This document shows positions 43,997 to 51,534 of a stretch of DNA of 64,000 bases, one piece after another (the stretch's first letter is position 1; each line of letters begins with the position of its first letter). The DNA lies in contig JAGBBT010000065.1 of NCBI GenBank assembly GCA_017938365.1, positions 1-64,000 on the forward strand, read 5' to 3'. This DNA is from Treponema sp. (GTDB lineage: Bacteria > Spirochaetota > Spirochaetia > Treponematales > Treponemataceae). Position numbers and translations under genes: made by a program. The notes beneath the pieces were generated by a model. That model ran no database searches. It saw nothing but the letters and a program-made list of their open reading frames with translations, and was not told the DNA's origin.

Positions 43997-44842
43997 ATGA
44001 AGTATTTTTTTAGATTTATATTTGTAGTTTTAAGTGCAATTTTAAGTGCTATCAATATTAAAACTTTTATTTATACAGCGGGGTTATTGCCTGGTGGTTT
44101 TTCGGGTGTAACTTTATTAATTCAAGAGATTGTATTTAGTTGGAAAGAAATAAAAATACCTTTTAGTGTTGTTTATTGGTTGTTGAATACAATTCCGGCA
44201 ATAATTTGTTTTAGATATGTAGGAAAGAAGTTTACTTTGTATTCAGTTTTGATGATTTTAGTAAGCGGTTTTTTAACGGATTATGTTCCTGCCATAAAAG
44301 TCACCAATGATATTTTATTGTGTGCAGTTTTTGGAGGAATAATACAAGGAATTTCTGCTTGCATTTGTTTTTCAGTTGGTGCTACTAGTGGTGGAACGGA
44401 TTTTATTTCAATATATGTTTCTGAAAAAACAGGAAAAAGTGCATGGAATTATATTTTTATTGGTAATTGTGTTTTATTGGTAATTTTTGGATTTTTATTT
44501 GGTTGGGAGAGAGCGTTATACTCTATTATTTTTCAATATGTAACAACTCAAGTTATAAATATTTTATTTATGAGATATAAGAAAACAACTCTATTCATTA
44601 TATCCGATAAAACTGAAGAAATTTACATGCTTATAAAAGAAACTACAAATCATGATGCAACCGTTTTTTCAGGCATTGGTTGTTATAAAGGTTGTGAGAG
44701 AAAAATGTTGTATACTGTTATTTCCAGCGATGAAGTAAGTCCTTTAATTAGTAAGATTAAATTTATAGACGAAAATTCATTCATAAATGTTTTACAATCA
44801 AAGGATATTCACGGAAGATTTTTTATGAGAAAAAACGATTAA
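43997..44842 (+). CDS. YitT-family (DUF161/DUF2179) membrane protein
   Basis: 281 residues from the ATG at 43997. Five or so membrane segments carry the YitT signature: INIKTFIYTAGLLPGGFSGVTLLI, with FSVGATSGGTDFISIYVSEKTGK later. The C-terminal cytoplasmic DUF2179 domain (about residues 195-280) reads TNHDATVFSGIGCYKGCERKMLYTVIS. The family's function is unknown; transport is suspected. The gene stands alone. Confidence 0.85.
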   Translation: MKYFFRFIFVVLSAILSAINIKTFIYTAGLLPGGFSGVTLLIQEIVFSWKEIKIPFSVVYWLLNTIPAIICFRYVGKKFTLYSVLMILVSGFLTDYVPAIKVTNDILLCAVFGGIIQGISACICFSVGATSGGTDFISIYVSEKTGKSAWNYIFIGNCVLLVIFGFLFGWERALYSIIFQYVTTQVINILFMRYKKTTLFIISDKTEEIYMLIKETTNHDATVFSGIGCYKGCERKMLYTVISSDEVSPLISKIKFIDENSFINVLQSKDIHGRFFMRKND

Positions 44843-44886
44843 AGGAGAAAATTGGCATTTCTACTTTTTCTTCTATTATCTACTTT

Positions 44887-46299
44887 TTATTCTTTTCCGT
44901 TCCAACAATAAGTACATAATTTACAATGATCAATTCCTGTACTGTCTAACATATCGTCTAAACGATGGAATCTAAGACTTGTAAAATTAAGCTGTTTTCT
45001 TATTTCTTCTTGAAGATTTTCGTATTCAGGTGTGTCTGGTGTACAATATTTCTGAAGTACTTCTGCTGAAACATTTGGACCTTCAAATTTTTGAACTATT
45101 TGTCGTGCTATTAAATCTAATTCGCTTTTTGAGCGACTGAAATTTAAATATTTACATCCAAACATAATTGGTGGACAAGCAGGTCTTACATGTACTTCTT
45201 TTGCTCCACTTTGATACAAAAAATCTGTTGTTTCTCTTAGCTGTGTACCACGAACAATAGAATCGTCAATCAATAGCAATTTTTTATCTTTTATTAATTG
45301 CTGCACAGGGATAAGCTTCATGTGGGCAATAAGGTTTCTTTGATTTTGACTTGTTGGCATAAAGGAACGAGGCCAAGTTGGCGTATATTTTATAAAAGGT
45401 CTTGTAAATGGAATTCTTGACTCGTTTGAATATCCAATTGCGTGAGGAGTTCCTGAATCTGGAACTCCTGCGATAGCATCTGGAGAAATATTACCTTTGT
45501 CTCTTTTTGCAAGAAATTTTCCACAATTGTAACGCATTTGTTCAACATTTACGCCTTCATAGCAACTAGTTGGGTATCCATAATATATCCATAGGAATGT
45601 ACAAATTTTCATTTCTTTTTGAGGCTTCTGAAGAATTGTGTAATCGTCAGCTGTTATAAATACGATTTCTGCAGGGCCTAGCTCATGACAATCAGAATAA
45701 CCAAGATTTACATATGCAAAACTTTCAAAAGATAAACAAAGGGCGCCTTCTTTTTTTCCAATCTGTAACGGTGTTCTACCCATTTTATCGCGAGCACCAT
45801 ATATTCCGTCTTTTGTCATTACGAGCATTGTAATAGAACCTTCTATTTTAGACTGAACATATTGAATCCCTTCTAAAATAGTTTTTTTGGAATTTATAAG
45901 TGCAATTATTAATTCAGTTTGATTTACTTCTCCACCTGACATTTCTAAAAAGTGTGTTCCGCTTTTTAAAACCTCTTCTACGAGTTTATCTTTGTTTGTA
46001 ATAAGACCAACTGAAGTTACAGCAAAAAAACCTAAATGAGAGTGTGCAAAAAGTGGTTGTGGTTCATAATCTGAAATACATCCAATTCCGATTGGTCCAT
46101 GCATTTCATCAATGTCATGCTCAAATTTTGTACGGAAAGGAGAATTCTGAATATTGTGAATGGCTCTATTGAATTTTCCATTTTCATCGCATACTGCTAT
46201 ACCACCTCTTCGTGTACCTAAGTGAGAGTGGTAATCAATCCCAAAAAATAAGTCTAAAGAACAATCTGTTTTTGAGGCAACTCCAAATATTCCGCCCAT
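44887..46299 (-). CDS. PurF-like amidophosphoribosyltransferase with eroded glutaminase site
   Basis: 470 residues, both PurF domains. The N-terminal glutaminase domain lacks its catalytic machinery: the cysteine that should follow Met1 (MCGIFG) is glycine (MGGIFGV, codon GGC), the HRGQ.S segment is TRRGGIAV, and the oxyanion-hole NG is VG (VTSVGLITN). The phosphoribosyltransferase domain is intact: GVPDSGTPHAIGYSNES and the PRPP loop LLLIDDSIVRGTQ. It could use free ammonia instead of glutamine or have another role. The C-terminus has a CKLCTYC cluster. AGGAG precedes the ATG. It diverges from the AICAR formyltransferase gene. Confidence 0.85.
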   Translation of the reverse strand: MGGIFGVASKTDCSLDLFFGIDYHSHLGTRRGGIAVCDENGKFNRAIHNIQNSPFRTKFEHDIDEMHGPIGIGCISDYEPQPLFAHSHLGFFAVTSVGLITNKDKLVEEVLKSGTHFLEMSGGEVNQTELIIALINSKKTILEGIQYVQSKIEGSITMLVMTKDGIYGARDKMGRTPLQIGKKEGALCLSFESFAYVNLGYSDCHELGPAEIVFITADDYTILQKPQKEMKICTFLWIYYGYPTSCYEGVNVEQMRYNCGKFLAKRDKGNISPDAIAGVPDSGTPHAIGYSNESRIPFTRPFIKYTPTWPRSFMPTSQNQRNLIAHMKLIPVQQLIKDKKLLLIDDSIVRGTQLRETTDFLYQSGAKEVHVRPACPPIMFGCKYLNFSRSKSELDLIARQIVQKFEGPNVSAEVLQKYCTPDTPEYENLQEEIRKQLNFTSLRFHRLDDMLDSTGIDHCKLCTYCWNGKE

Positions 46300-46422
46300 C
46301 TTTTTGCTCCTATATGTAATAACATCAAGAAAGCATAATTATAGTGATAAGAAGTTTTTTTTTCTATATGTTTAATTTTTTTTTATATAGGCTTTTAATA
46401 TATCAAACTGAATAAACCTTTA

Positions 46423-46451
46423 TTGCTTACATCATTTTTTTTTAGTATTCT
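46423..46451 (+). promoter_or_regulatory. Promoter of the AICAR formyltransferase gene (leaderless start)
   Basis: TTGCTT (46423-46428), 17 bases, TATTCT (46446-46451), six bases, ATG at 46458. No ribosome site. Confidence 0.65.
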
Positions 46452-46457
46452 GTAACA

Positions 46458-47633
46458 ATGAAAGAACTTGAATTAAAATATGGGTGCAACCCAAATCAGA
46501 AACCAGCAAGAGTTTTTATGGATGAAGGTGATTTACCAATCACTGTTGTAAATGGTAAACCAGGTTATATTAATTTGTTAGATGCCTTAAATGGATGGCA
46601 GCTTGTAAAAGAATTAAAAGAAGCTACAGGAATGCCTGCTGCAACTTCTTTTAAACATGTTTCTCCTGCAGGTGCTGCTATTGGAAACCCATTAAACGAT
46701 ACATTAAAAAAGGTTTATTTCGTTGATGAATCAATTGAATTAACTCCTTTGGCTTGTGCTTATGCTCGTGCTAGAGGTGCCGACCGTATGTCATCTTTTG
46801 GAGATTTTATTTCGTTAAGTGATAAATGTGATAAGGCAACAGCTATGCTTATTTCAAAAGAAGTAAGTGATGGAGTTATTGCTCCTGATTATGATAATGA
46901 TGCTTTGGAAATTTTAAAGGCAAAGAAAAAAGGTGGGTATTGTATTCTTAAAATCGATGAGAATTATATTCCACCTGAAATAGAAGTAAAACAGGTTTTT
47001 GGTGTTAAATTTGAACAAGGTCATAATTTCCTTAAACTTGATGAATCAATATTAGATAATATTGTTACAGAAAAAAAAGAGCTTTCGAAAGACGAAAAAA
47101 ATAACTTGCTTATAGCTCAAATTGTTCTTAAATACACTCAATCGAATTCTGTTTGTTACGTTAAAGATGGACAAGCAATTGGTATTGGTGCAGGACAACA
47201 GAGTCGCATTCATTGTACAAGACTTGCTGGTGAAAAAGCTGATAAATGGTGGCTTCGTCAAAGTCCAAAAGTTCTTGGATTAAAATTTGTAGAAGGAATT
47301 AAGAGAGCTGATAGAGATAATGCTATTGATGTGTATACAAGTGATGAATATGAGGATGTTTTAGCAGAAGGAAAATGGCAGTCTATTTTTGCAGAAAAAC
47401 CAGAAATCTTTACTCGCGAAGAAAAAAAAGAATGGATTGCAAAGAATACTAATGTTGCTTTAGGTTCCGATGCATTTTTCCCATTTGGAGATAACATAGA
47501 GCGTGCAAAGAAAAGTGGTGTAAGCGTTATTGCTCAGCCAGGTGGTTCTGTTCGTGATGATAATGTAATAGAAACTTGTAATAAGTATTCTATGGTTATG
47601 GCATTTACAGGAATAAGATTATTCCATCATTAA
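46458..47633 (+). CDS. Standalone AICAR formyltransferase (PurH C-terminal domain homologue)
   Basis: 391 residues. It matches only the formyltransferase part of PurH: LKYGCNPNQKPARVF at the start, SFKHVSPAGAAIG with the catalytic Lys-His, RARGADRMSSFGDFI, YTQSNSVCYVKDGQAIGIGAGQQSRIHC and the ending GSDAFFPFGDNIERA ... AQPGGSVRDD. The IMP cyclohydrolase domain that precedes it in normal PurH is absent. It transfers a formyl group from 10-formyl-THF to AICAR to give FAICAR; ring closure would need another enzyme. The gene diverges from the PurF-like gene, so both concern purines. Confidence 0.9.
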   Translation: MKELELKYGCNPNQKPARVFMDEGDLPITVVNGKPGYINLLDALNGWQLVKELKEATGMPAATSFKHVSPAGAAIGNPLNDTLKKVYFVDESIELTPLACAYARARGADRMSSFGDFISLSDKCDKATAMLISKEVSDGVIAPDYDNDALEILKAKKKGGYCILKIDENYIPPEIEVKQVFGVKFEQGHNFLKLDESILDNIVTEKKELSKDEKNNLLIAQIVLKYTQSNSVCYVKDGQAIGIGAGQQSRIHCTRLAGEKADKWWLRQSPKVLGLKFVEGIKRADRDNAIDVYTSDEYEDVLAEGKWQSIFAEKPEIFTREEKKEWIAKNTNVALGSDAFFPFGDNIERAKKSGVSVIAQPGGSVRDDNVIETCNKYSMVMAFTGIRLFHH

Positions 47634-47640
47634 TTTATTA

Positions 47641-47669
47641 AAAGGCTGACCTTATGTCAGCCTTTTTTT
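47641..47669 (+). terminator. Terminator after the AICAR formyltransferase gene
   Basis: AAAGGCTGAC pairs with GTCAGCCTTT, 5-base loop, T-run of seven. The next ATG is only four bases beyond the T-run. Confidence 0.93.
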
Positions 47670-47673
47670 GCAT

Positions 47674-48342
47674 ATGAAAAATATTAAACCTATTTTACAA
47701 AATTATTCTTCATTATTTTTTGATCTCGATGGTACATTAACTGATTCTGGTCCAGGAATTATAAATTCTGTTAAATATGCTTTAAACTATTACGGAATAG
47801 AAGAAAAGGATCAAGAAAAATTAAAATTATTTATTGGACCGCCCTTGGTTGATTCTTTTATGGAATTATATGGATTTTCAAATGAAAAAGCCCACGAAGC
47901 AATGGCAAAATACAGAGAATATTTTTCTGTAAAAGGAATTTTAGAAAATAGTGTTTATAACGGAATCTACGATTTGCTTCAGAAATTAAAAGATTCTGGA
48001 AAAAAATTATATATTGCAACAGGAAAACCTGAAATTTATTTAACAAGAATACTAAAAATCTTTGATTTAGAAAAATATTTTATATTTGCAGGTGGTTCTG
48101 ATTTAGAAGAAACAAGAAGTCAAAAGTATCAAATAATAGATTATGTTATAAAATCATCTAATTTAGAAATGGAAGCCAGAGAACAAAAAATATTAATGAT
48201 AGGTGATAGAAAACATGATATAATTGGGGCCAAAAAAAATTCTATACATAGTTGTGGAGTTTTATGGGGATACGGCTCTGAAGAAGAATTAAAAGAGAAC
48301 GGTGCTGATTATATAGTAAAAAATCCTTCTGATTTACTCTAA
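47674..48342 (+). CDS. HAD-family phosphatase, phosphoglycolate phosphatase-like
   Basis: 222 residues. HAD motif I is FFDLDGTLTDSGPGI (nucleophile Asp), motif II is in LYIATGKPE, and the motif III/IV region is ILMIGDRKHDIIGAKKN. The helical cap between suggests the Gph/PpaX type, acting on phosphoglycolate or pyrophosphate. The start lies directly after a terminator with no ribosome site or -10, so its transcript probably depends on read-through. It overlaps the convergent DUF523 gene by four bases. Confidence 0.87.
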   Translation: MKNIKPILQNYSSLFFDLDGTLTDSGPGIINSVKYALNYYGIEEKDQEKLKLFIGPPLVDSFMELYGFSNEKAHEAMAKYREYFSVKGILENSVYNGIYDLLQKLKDSGKKLYIATGKPEIYLTRILKIFDLEKYFIFAGGSDLEETRSQKYQIIDYVIKSSNLEMEAREQKILMIGDRKHDIIGAKKNSIHSCGVLWGYGSEEELKENGADYIVKNPSDLL

Positions 48343-48827
48343 AACGAAAATCTAAGTTGTGTTGGGGATTTTGCAATTTTGATATTTTCTAATAAATCGT
48401 CTATTTCAGACTCTCCGAATACTTTTATATTGTTGTCTATTAGTAGTTCTGCTGTAATACCCAATCCGTGTCTTTCTGTATGCGAAAATGTTCCGTCATA
48501 AATAGTTTTTGAACCGCAAGAAGGACTTCTTTCTTTTAATAATGCAAAATTGCAGTTAAACATTCGTGCAATTTTAAGGGTTTCATTTGCACCTTTTATA
48601 TACTGAGCTGTTTTATCTTCTCCTAATGAATTAATGACTCGACCATTTTGTATTTCACAGGGATTTCTAGGTGTTTCTAATCCACCATAAATTTCAGGAC
48701 AAAAAGGAATTAAAGTTACCATACTTTTTAGTGTTGTTAATTTGTCTTTTGGCATATCATTTTCGTTAGAGGTTTCATTATATTTACAGTTAATTCCTAA
48801 TAAACAAGCACTAATCAAAATATTCAT
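48339..48827 (-). CDS. DUF523 family protein
   Basis: 162 residues matching DUF523: ILISACLLGINCKYN at the N-terminus, LIPFCPEIYGGLETPRNPCEI, and ALLKERSPSCGSKTIYDGTF. The conserved cysteines suggest a metal or sulfur site, but the function is unknown. A CATAAT hexamer lies seven bases before the ATG and no ribosome site is visible. Confidence 0.85.
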   Translation of the reverse strand: MNILISACLLGINCKYNETSNENDMPKDKLTTLKSMVTLIPFCPEIYGGLETPRNPCEIQNGRVINSLGEDKTAQYIKGANETLKIARMFNCNFALLKERSPSCGSKTIYDGTFSHTERHGLGITAELLIDNNIKVFGESEIDDLLENIKIAKSPTQLRFSF

Positions 48828-48937
48828 ATAAAAAATTATGTATTAAGAAAGTATATTTATCAATAGAAGAAAATATGTTTATTCATTGTCAGAAAATCTG
48901 TTTTAAACTATATTGTAAGCAGAGGCTAACTAAAATA

Positions 48938-51352
48938 ATGAATGAAAAGCAAATAAAATTTTCAGTAAAAGGAATGAGTTGTGCTGCATGTCAAGCTCGA
49001 GTAGAAAATGCTGCAAGTAAAGTTTCTGGGGTAAAGAAATGCAGCGTTAATCTATTAACAAATACATTATTGGTAGAAGGAAATTGTGATGTAGAACAAA
49101 TAATAGGTGCTGTTCAAGATGCAGGGTACTCTATAAGTTTGTTTAAGAATTTAGAATCAGATTTTTTTGAAAACAAAGAAATAAAAATCTTGCGAAACAG
49201 ACTTGTTTTTTCTGGTGTATTTTTATTTGTTCTTTTTTACATGTCTACTGGATATAATATGTGGAATTTTCCACTACCTGTTATTTTACAAAATTCAAAA
49301 GTGTTATTAGTATGTCAGGGAGTTTTGTCCTTTGTAATAATGCTAATAAATAGGAAATTTTTTATTAATGGAATAAAAAGCTTATTTAAAGGTTCTCCTA
49401 ATATGGATACTTTAGTTGCTTTAGGTTCAGGGGTTTCTTTTTGTTATTTATATTTTGAAAGTGCTGCAATGATAGTAACTTTAATAACTGTTGGAAAATT
49501 GCTTGAGGCTATTTCAAAAGGAAAAACTACAAATGCGTTAAAAAGTTTAATAAATTTGTCGTCAAAAACAGCTGTTGTTATAAAAAATAATACTGAAGTT
49601 GAAATTCCAATTGATGAATTAAAAATTGGTGATATTTTTGTTGTTAAACCTGGTGAAAAAATTTGTGCAGATGGGACAGTTATATACGGAAATAGTGCTG
49701 TTGATGAATCTACTTTAACAGGAGAATCAATTCCTAAAGACAAATATGTAGGTTGTAAGGTGTATGCTTCTACTTTAAATACTATTGGTTATTTAAAATG
49801 CCAAGTTGATAAAGTTGGTCAAGAAACAGTTTTAGCACAAATAATACAACTTATAAGTGATGCTACAAGTACTAAAGCTCCAATAGGAAAAATTGCAGAC
49901 AAAGTATCAGGAATTTTTGTTCCTGTAGTTCTTCTTATTTCTATTTTAACTTTCTTTGTTTGGATTGTTCTTGGAAAAGAAATTTCGTTTGCACTTAATC
50001 ATAGCATTGCTGTTTTAGTAGTAAGTTGTCCTTGTGCTTTGGGATTGGCAACTCCTGTGGCCATAATGGTTGGATCGGGAAAAGGTGCAAAAAACGGAAT
50101 TTTATTTAAAACTTCAGCTTCGTTAGAAGAAACAGGACGATGTAAAATTGTGGTTCTTGATAAGACAGGAACAATTACAAAAGGAGAACCTGTAGTTGAC
50201 AGTATTATTCCTAATAAAAATATAACTGAAAAAGAATTGTTAGAATATGCTACATCACTTGAAATAAAAAGTGAGCATCCTCTTGCAAAAGCAATTATAA
50301 AAAAAGGAAAAGAATTACAAACTGAAACAAAAAATATATTGAATTTTGAAATTATTCCTGGAAAAGGCTTGAAGGCGAATTTTGAAAATAAAAAACTTAT
50401 TGGCGGAAACAAAAAATTTTTGCTTGAAGAAAATGTTGATTTTGATTCTTTTGAGCCAAAAATTGAAGATTTGTTGAATCAAGGTAAAACATTATTATAT
50501 TTTGCCTTAGAAAAACAACTTTTAGGTGCAATTGCAGTATCTGATTCTATAAAAGATGATAGTAAAAATGCTATTCAAATGCTGAAGAATTTAGGTTTGG
50601 AAGTTTTTATGTTGACTGGTGATAATGAAAAAACTGCAAAATATATTGCGAAAGAGGTTGGAATTGAGCATGTTGTATCAAGTGTTTTACCGAATGAAAA
50701 AGATGAGATAATTAGAAAACTACAATCTGTAGCTAAAGTTATTATGGTTGGTGATGGAATAAATGATGCACCTGCATTAACAAGGGCAAATATTGGAATT
50801 GCAATAGGTGCAGGTACTGATATTGCAATGGAAGCTGCGGATATTGTTTTAATAAAAAACAAATTATCGGATGTTGTAAAATCTATAATATTAAGTAAAA
50901 AAACTATTGGAATTATATGTCAAAATTTGTTTTGGGCTTTCTTTTATAATATTTTATTGATTCCTGTTGCAGTTGGTGCCTATAATAGGTTTGGTATATA
51001 TTTAAGTCCTGTTTTCGGGGCGTTGGCAATGAGTTTTTCTAGTTTTAGCGTAGTATTAAATGCGTTACGATTAAATCTGTTAAGTATTAATAAAACGAAA
51101 ATGAAAAATAATAAAATTGATATAAAAATAATAGAAAAGGAGATTTTTAGTATGAAAAAAACTTATAATGTTGAAGGAATGATGTGTTGCCATTGTGAAA
51201 ATCATGTAATCGAAGCCTTAAAAAAGATTTCTGGTGTAGAAAATGTTGTTGCTAGTCATGAAAAGAAGCAAGTTGAAGTAACGATGAATAAAGATATTCC
51301 TGATACAGATATAATTACTGCGATAGAAGGTGAAGGTTATAAGGTTCTTTAA
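48938..51352 (+). CDS. copA: Copper-exporting P-type ATPase with C-terminal CopZ-like domain
   Basis: 804 residues from the ATG at 48938. In order: N-terminal metal-binding domain (GMSCAACQARVE), about eight membrane helices, actuator loop VDESTLTGESIPKDK, the copper-pathway motif SCPCALGLATPV, phosphorylation site VVLDKTGTITKGEP, SEHPLAKAI, GDGINDAPAL, and the Cu+-specific YN and MSFSS in the last two helices. After a charged linker (about 718-738) comes a second HMA domain (GMMCCHCENHVIEALKK), unusual at the C-terminus. That domain is preceded by its own ribosome site and ATG. It pumps Cu+ out of the cytoplasm. Confidence 0.92.
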   Translation: MNEKQIKFSVKGMSCAACQARVENAASKVSGVKKCSVNLLTNTLLVEGNCDVEQIIGAVQDAGYSISLFKNLESDFFENKEIKILRNRLVFSGVFLFVLFYMSTGYNMWNFPLPVILQNSKVLLVCQGVLSFVIMLINRKFFINGIKSLFKGSPNMDTLVALGSGVSFCYLYFESAAMIVTLITVGKLLEAISKGKTTNALKSLINLSSKTAVVIKNNTEVEIPIDELKIGDIFVVKPGEKICADGTVIYGNSAVDESTLTGESIPKDKYVGCKVYASTLNTIGYLKCQVDKVGQETVLAQIIQLISDATSTKAPIGKIADKVSGIFVPVVLLISILTFFVWIVLGKEISFALNHSIAVLVVSCPCALGLATPVAIMVGSGKGAKNGILFKTSASLEETGRCKIVVLDKTGTITKGEPVVDSIIPNKNITEKELLEYATSLEIKSEHPLAKAIIKKGKELQTETKNILNFEIIPGKGLKANFENKKLIGGNKKFLLEENVDFDSFEPKIEDLLNQGKTLLYFALEKQLLGAIAVSDSIKDDSKNAIQMLKNLGLEVFMLTGDNEKTAKYIAKEVGIEHVVSSVLPNEKDEIIRKLQSVAKVIMVGDGINDAPALTRANIGIAIGAGTDIAMEAADIVLIKNKLSDVVKSIILSKKTIGIICQNLFWAFFYNILLIPVAVGAYNRFGIYLSPVFGALAMSFSSFSVVLNALRLNLLSINKTKMKNNKIDIKIIEKEIFSMKKTYNVEGMMCCHCENHVIEALKKISGVENVVASHEKKQVEVTMNKDIPDTDIITAIEGEGYKVL
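51152..51352 (+). CDS. Probable internal CopZ-like copper chaperone start inside copA
   Basis: AAAGGAGA at 51136-51143 lies eight bases before an in-frame ATG at 51152 (Met739 of the ATPase). Initiation there gives a 66-residue HMA protein with the CCHC metal site, the size and shape of free CopZ. The linker codons encode this ribosome site, which points to a former separate copZ gene whose upstream stop was lost. Dual expression is inferred. Confidence 0.55.
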   Translation: MKKTYNVEGMMCCHCENHVIEALKKISGVENVVASHEKKQVEVTMNKDIPDTDIITAIEGEGYKVL

Positions 51353-51534
51353 TATAGAGCTTTGTAACTTAGTTTATGAAAATGTATAAAAAATACTTAA
51401 TATGGGTATATTTTATATAAAAAGAATAAGAAAATAGTTTCTTGTTTTTAGAATATCACTTATAACAATATTTTAAATATAAAAAAATGGCTTATAAAAA
51501 AAACAGTGATACAATTTAATGTGAGGCTATTTTT

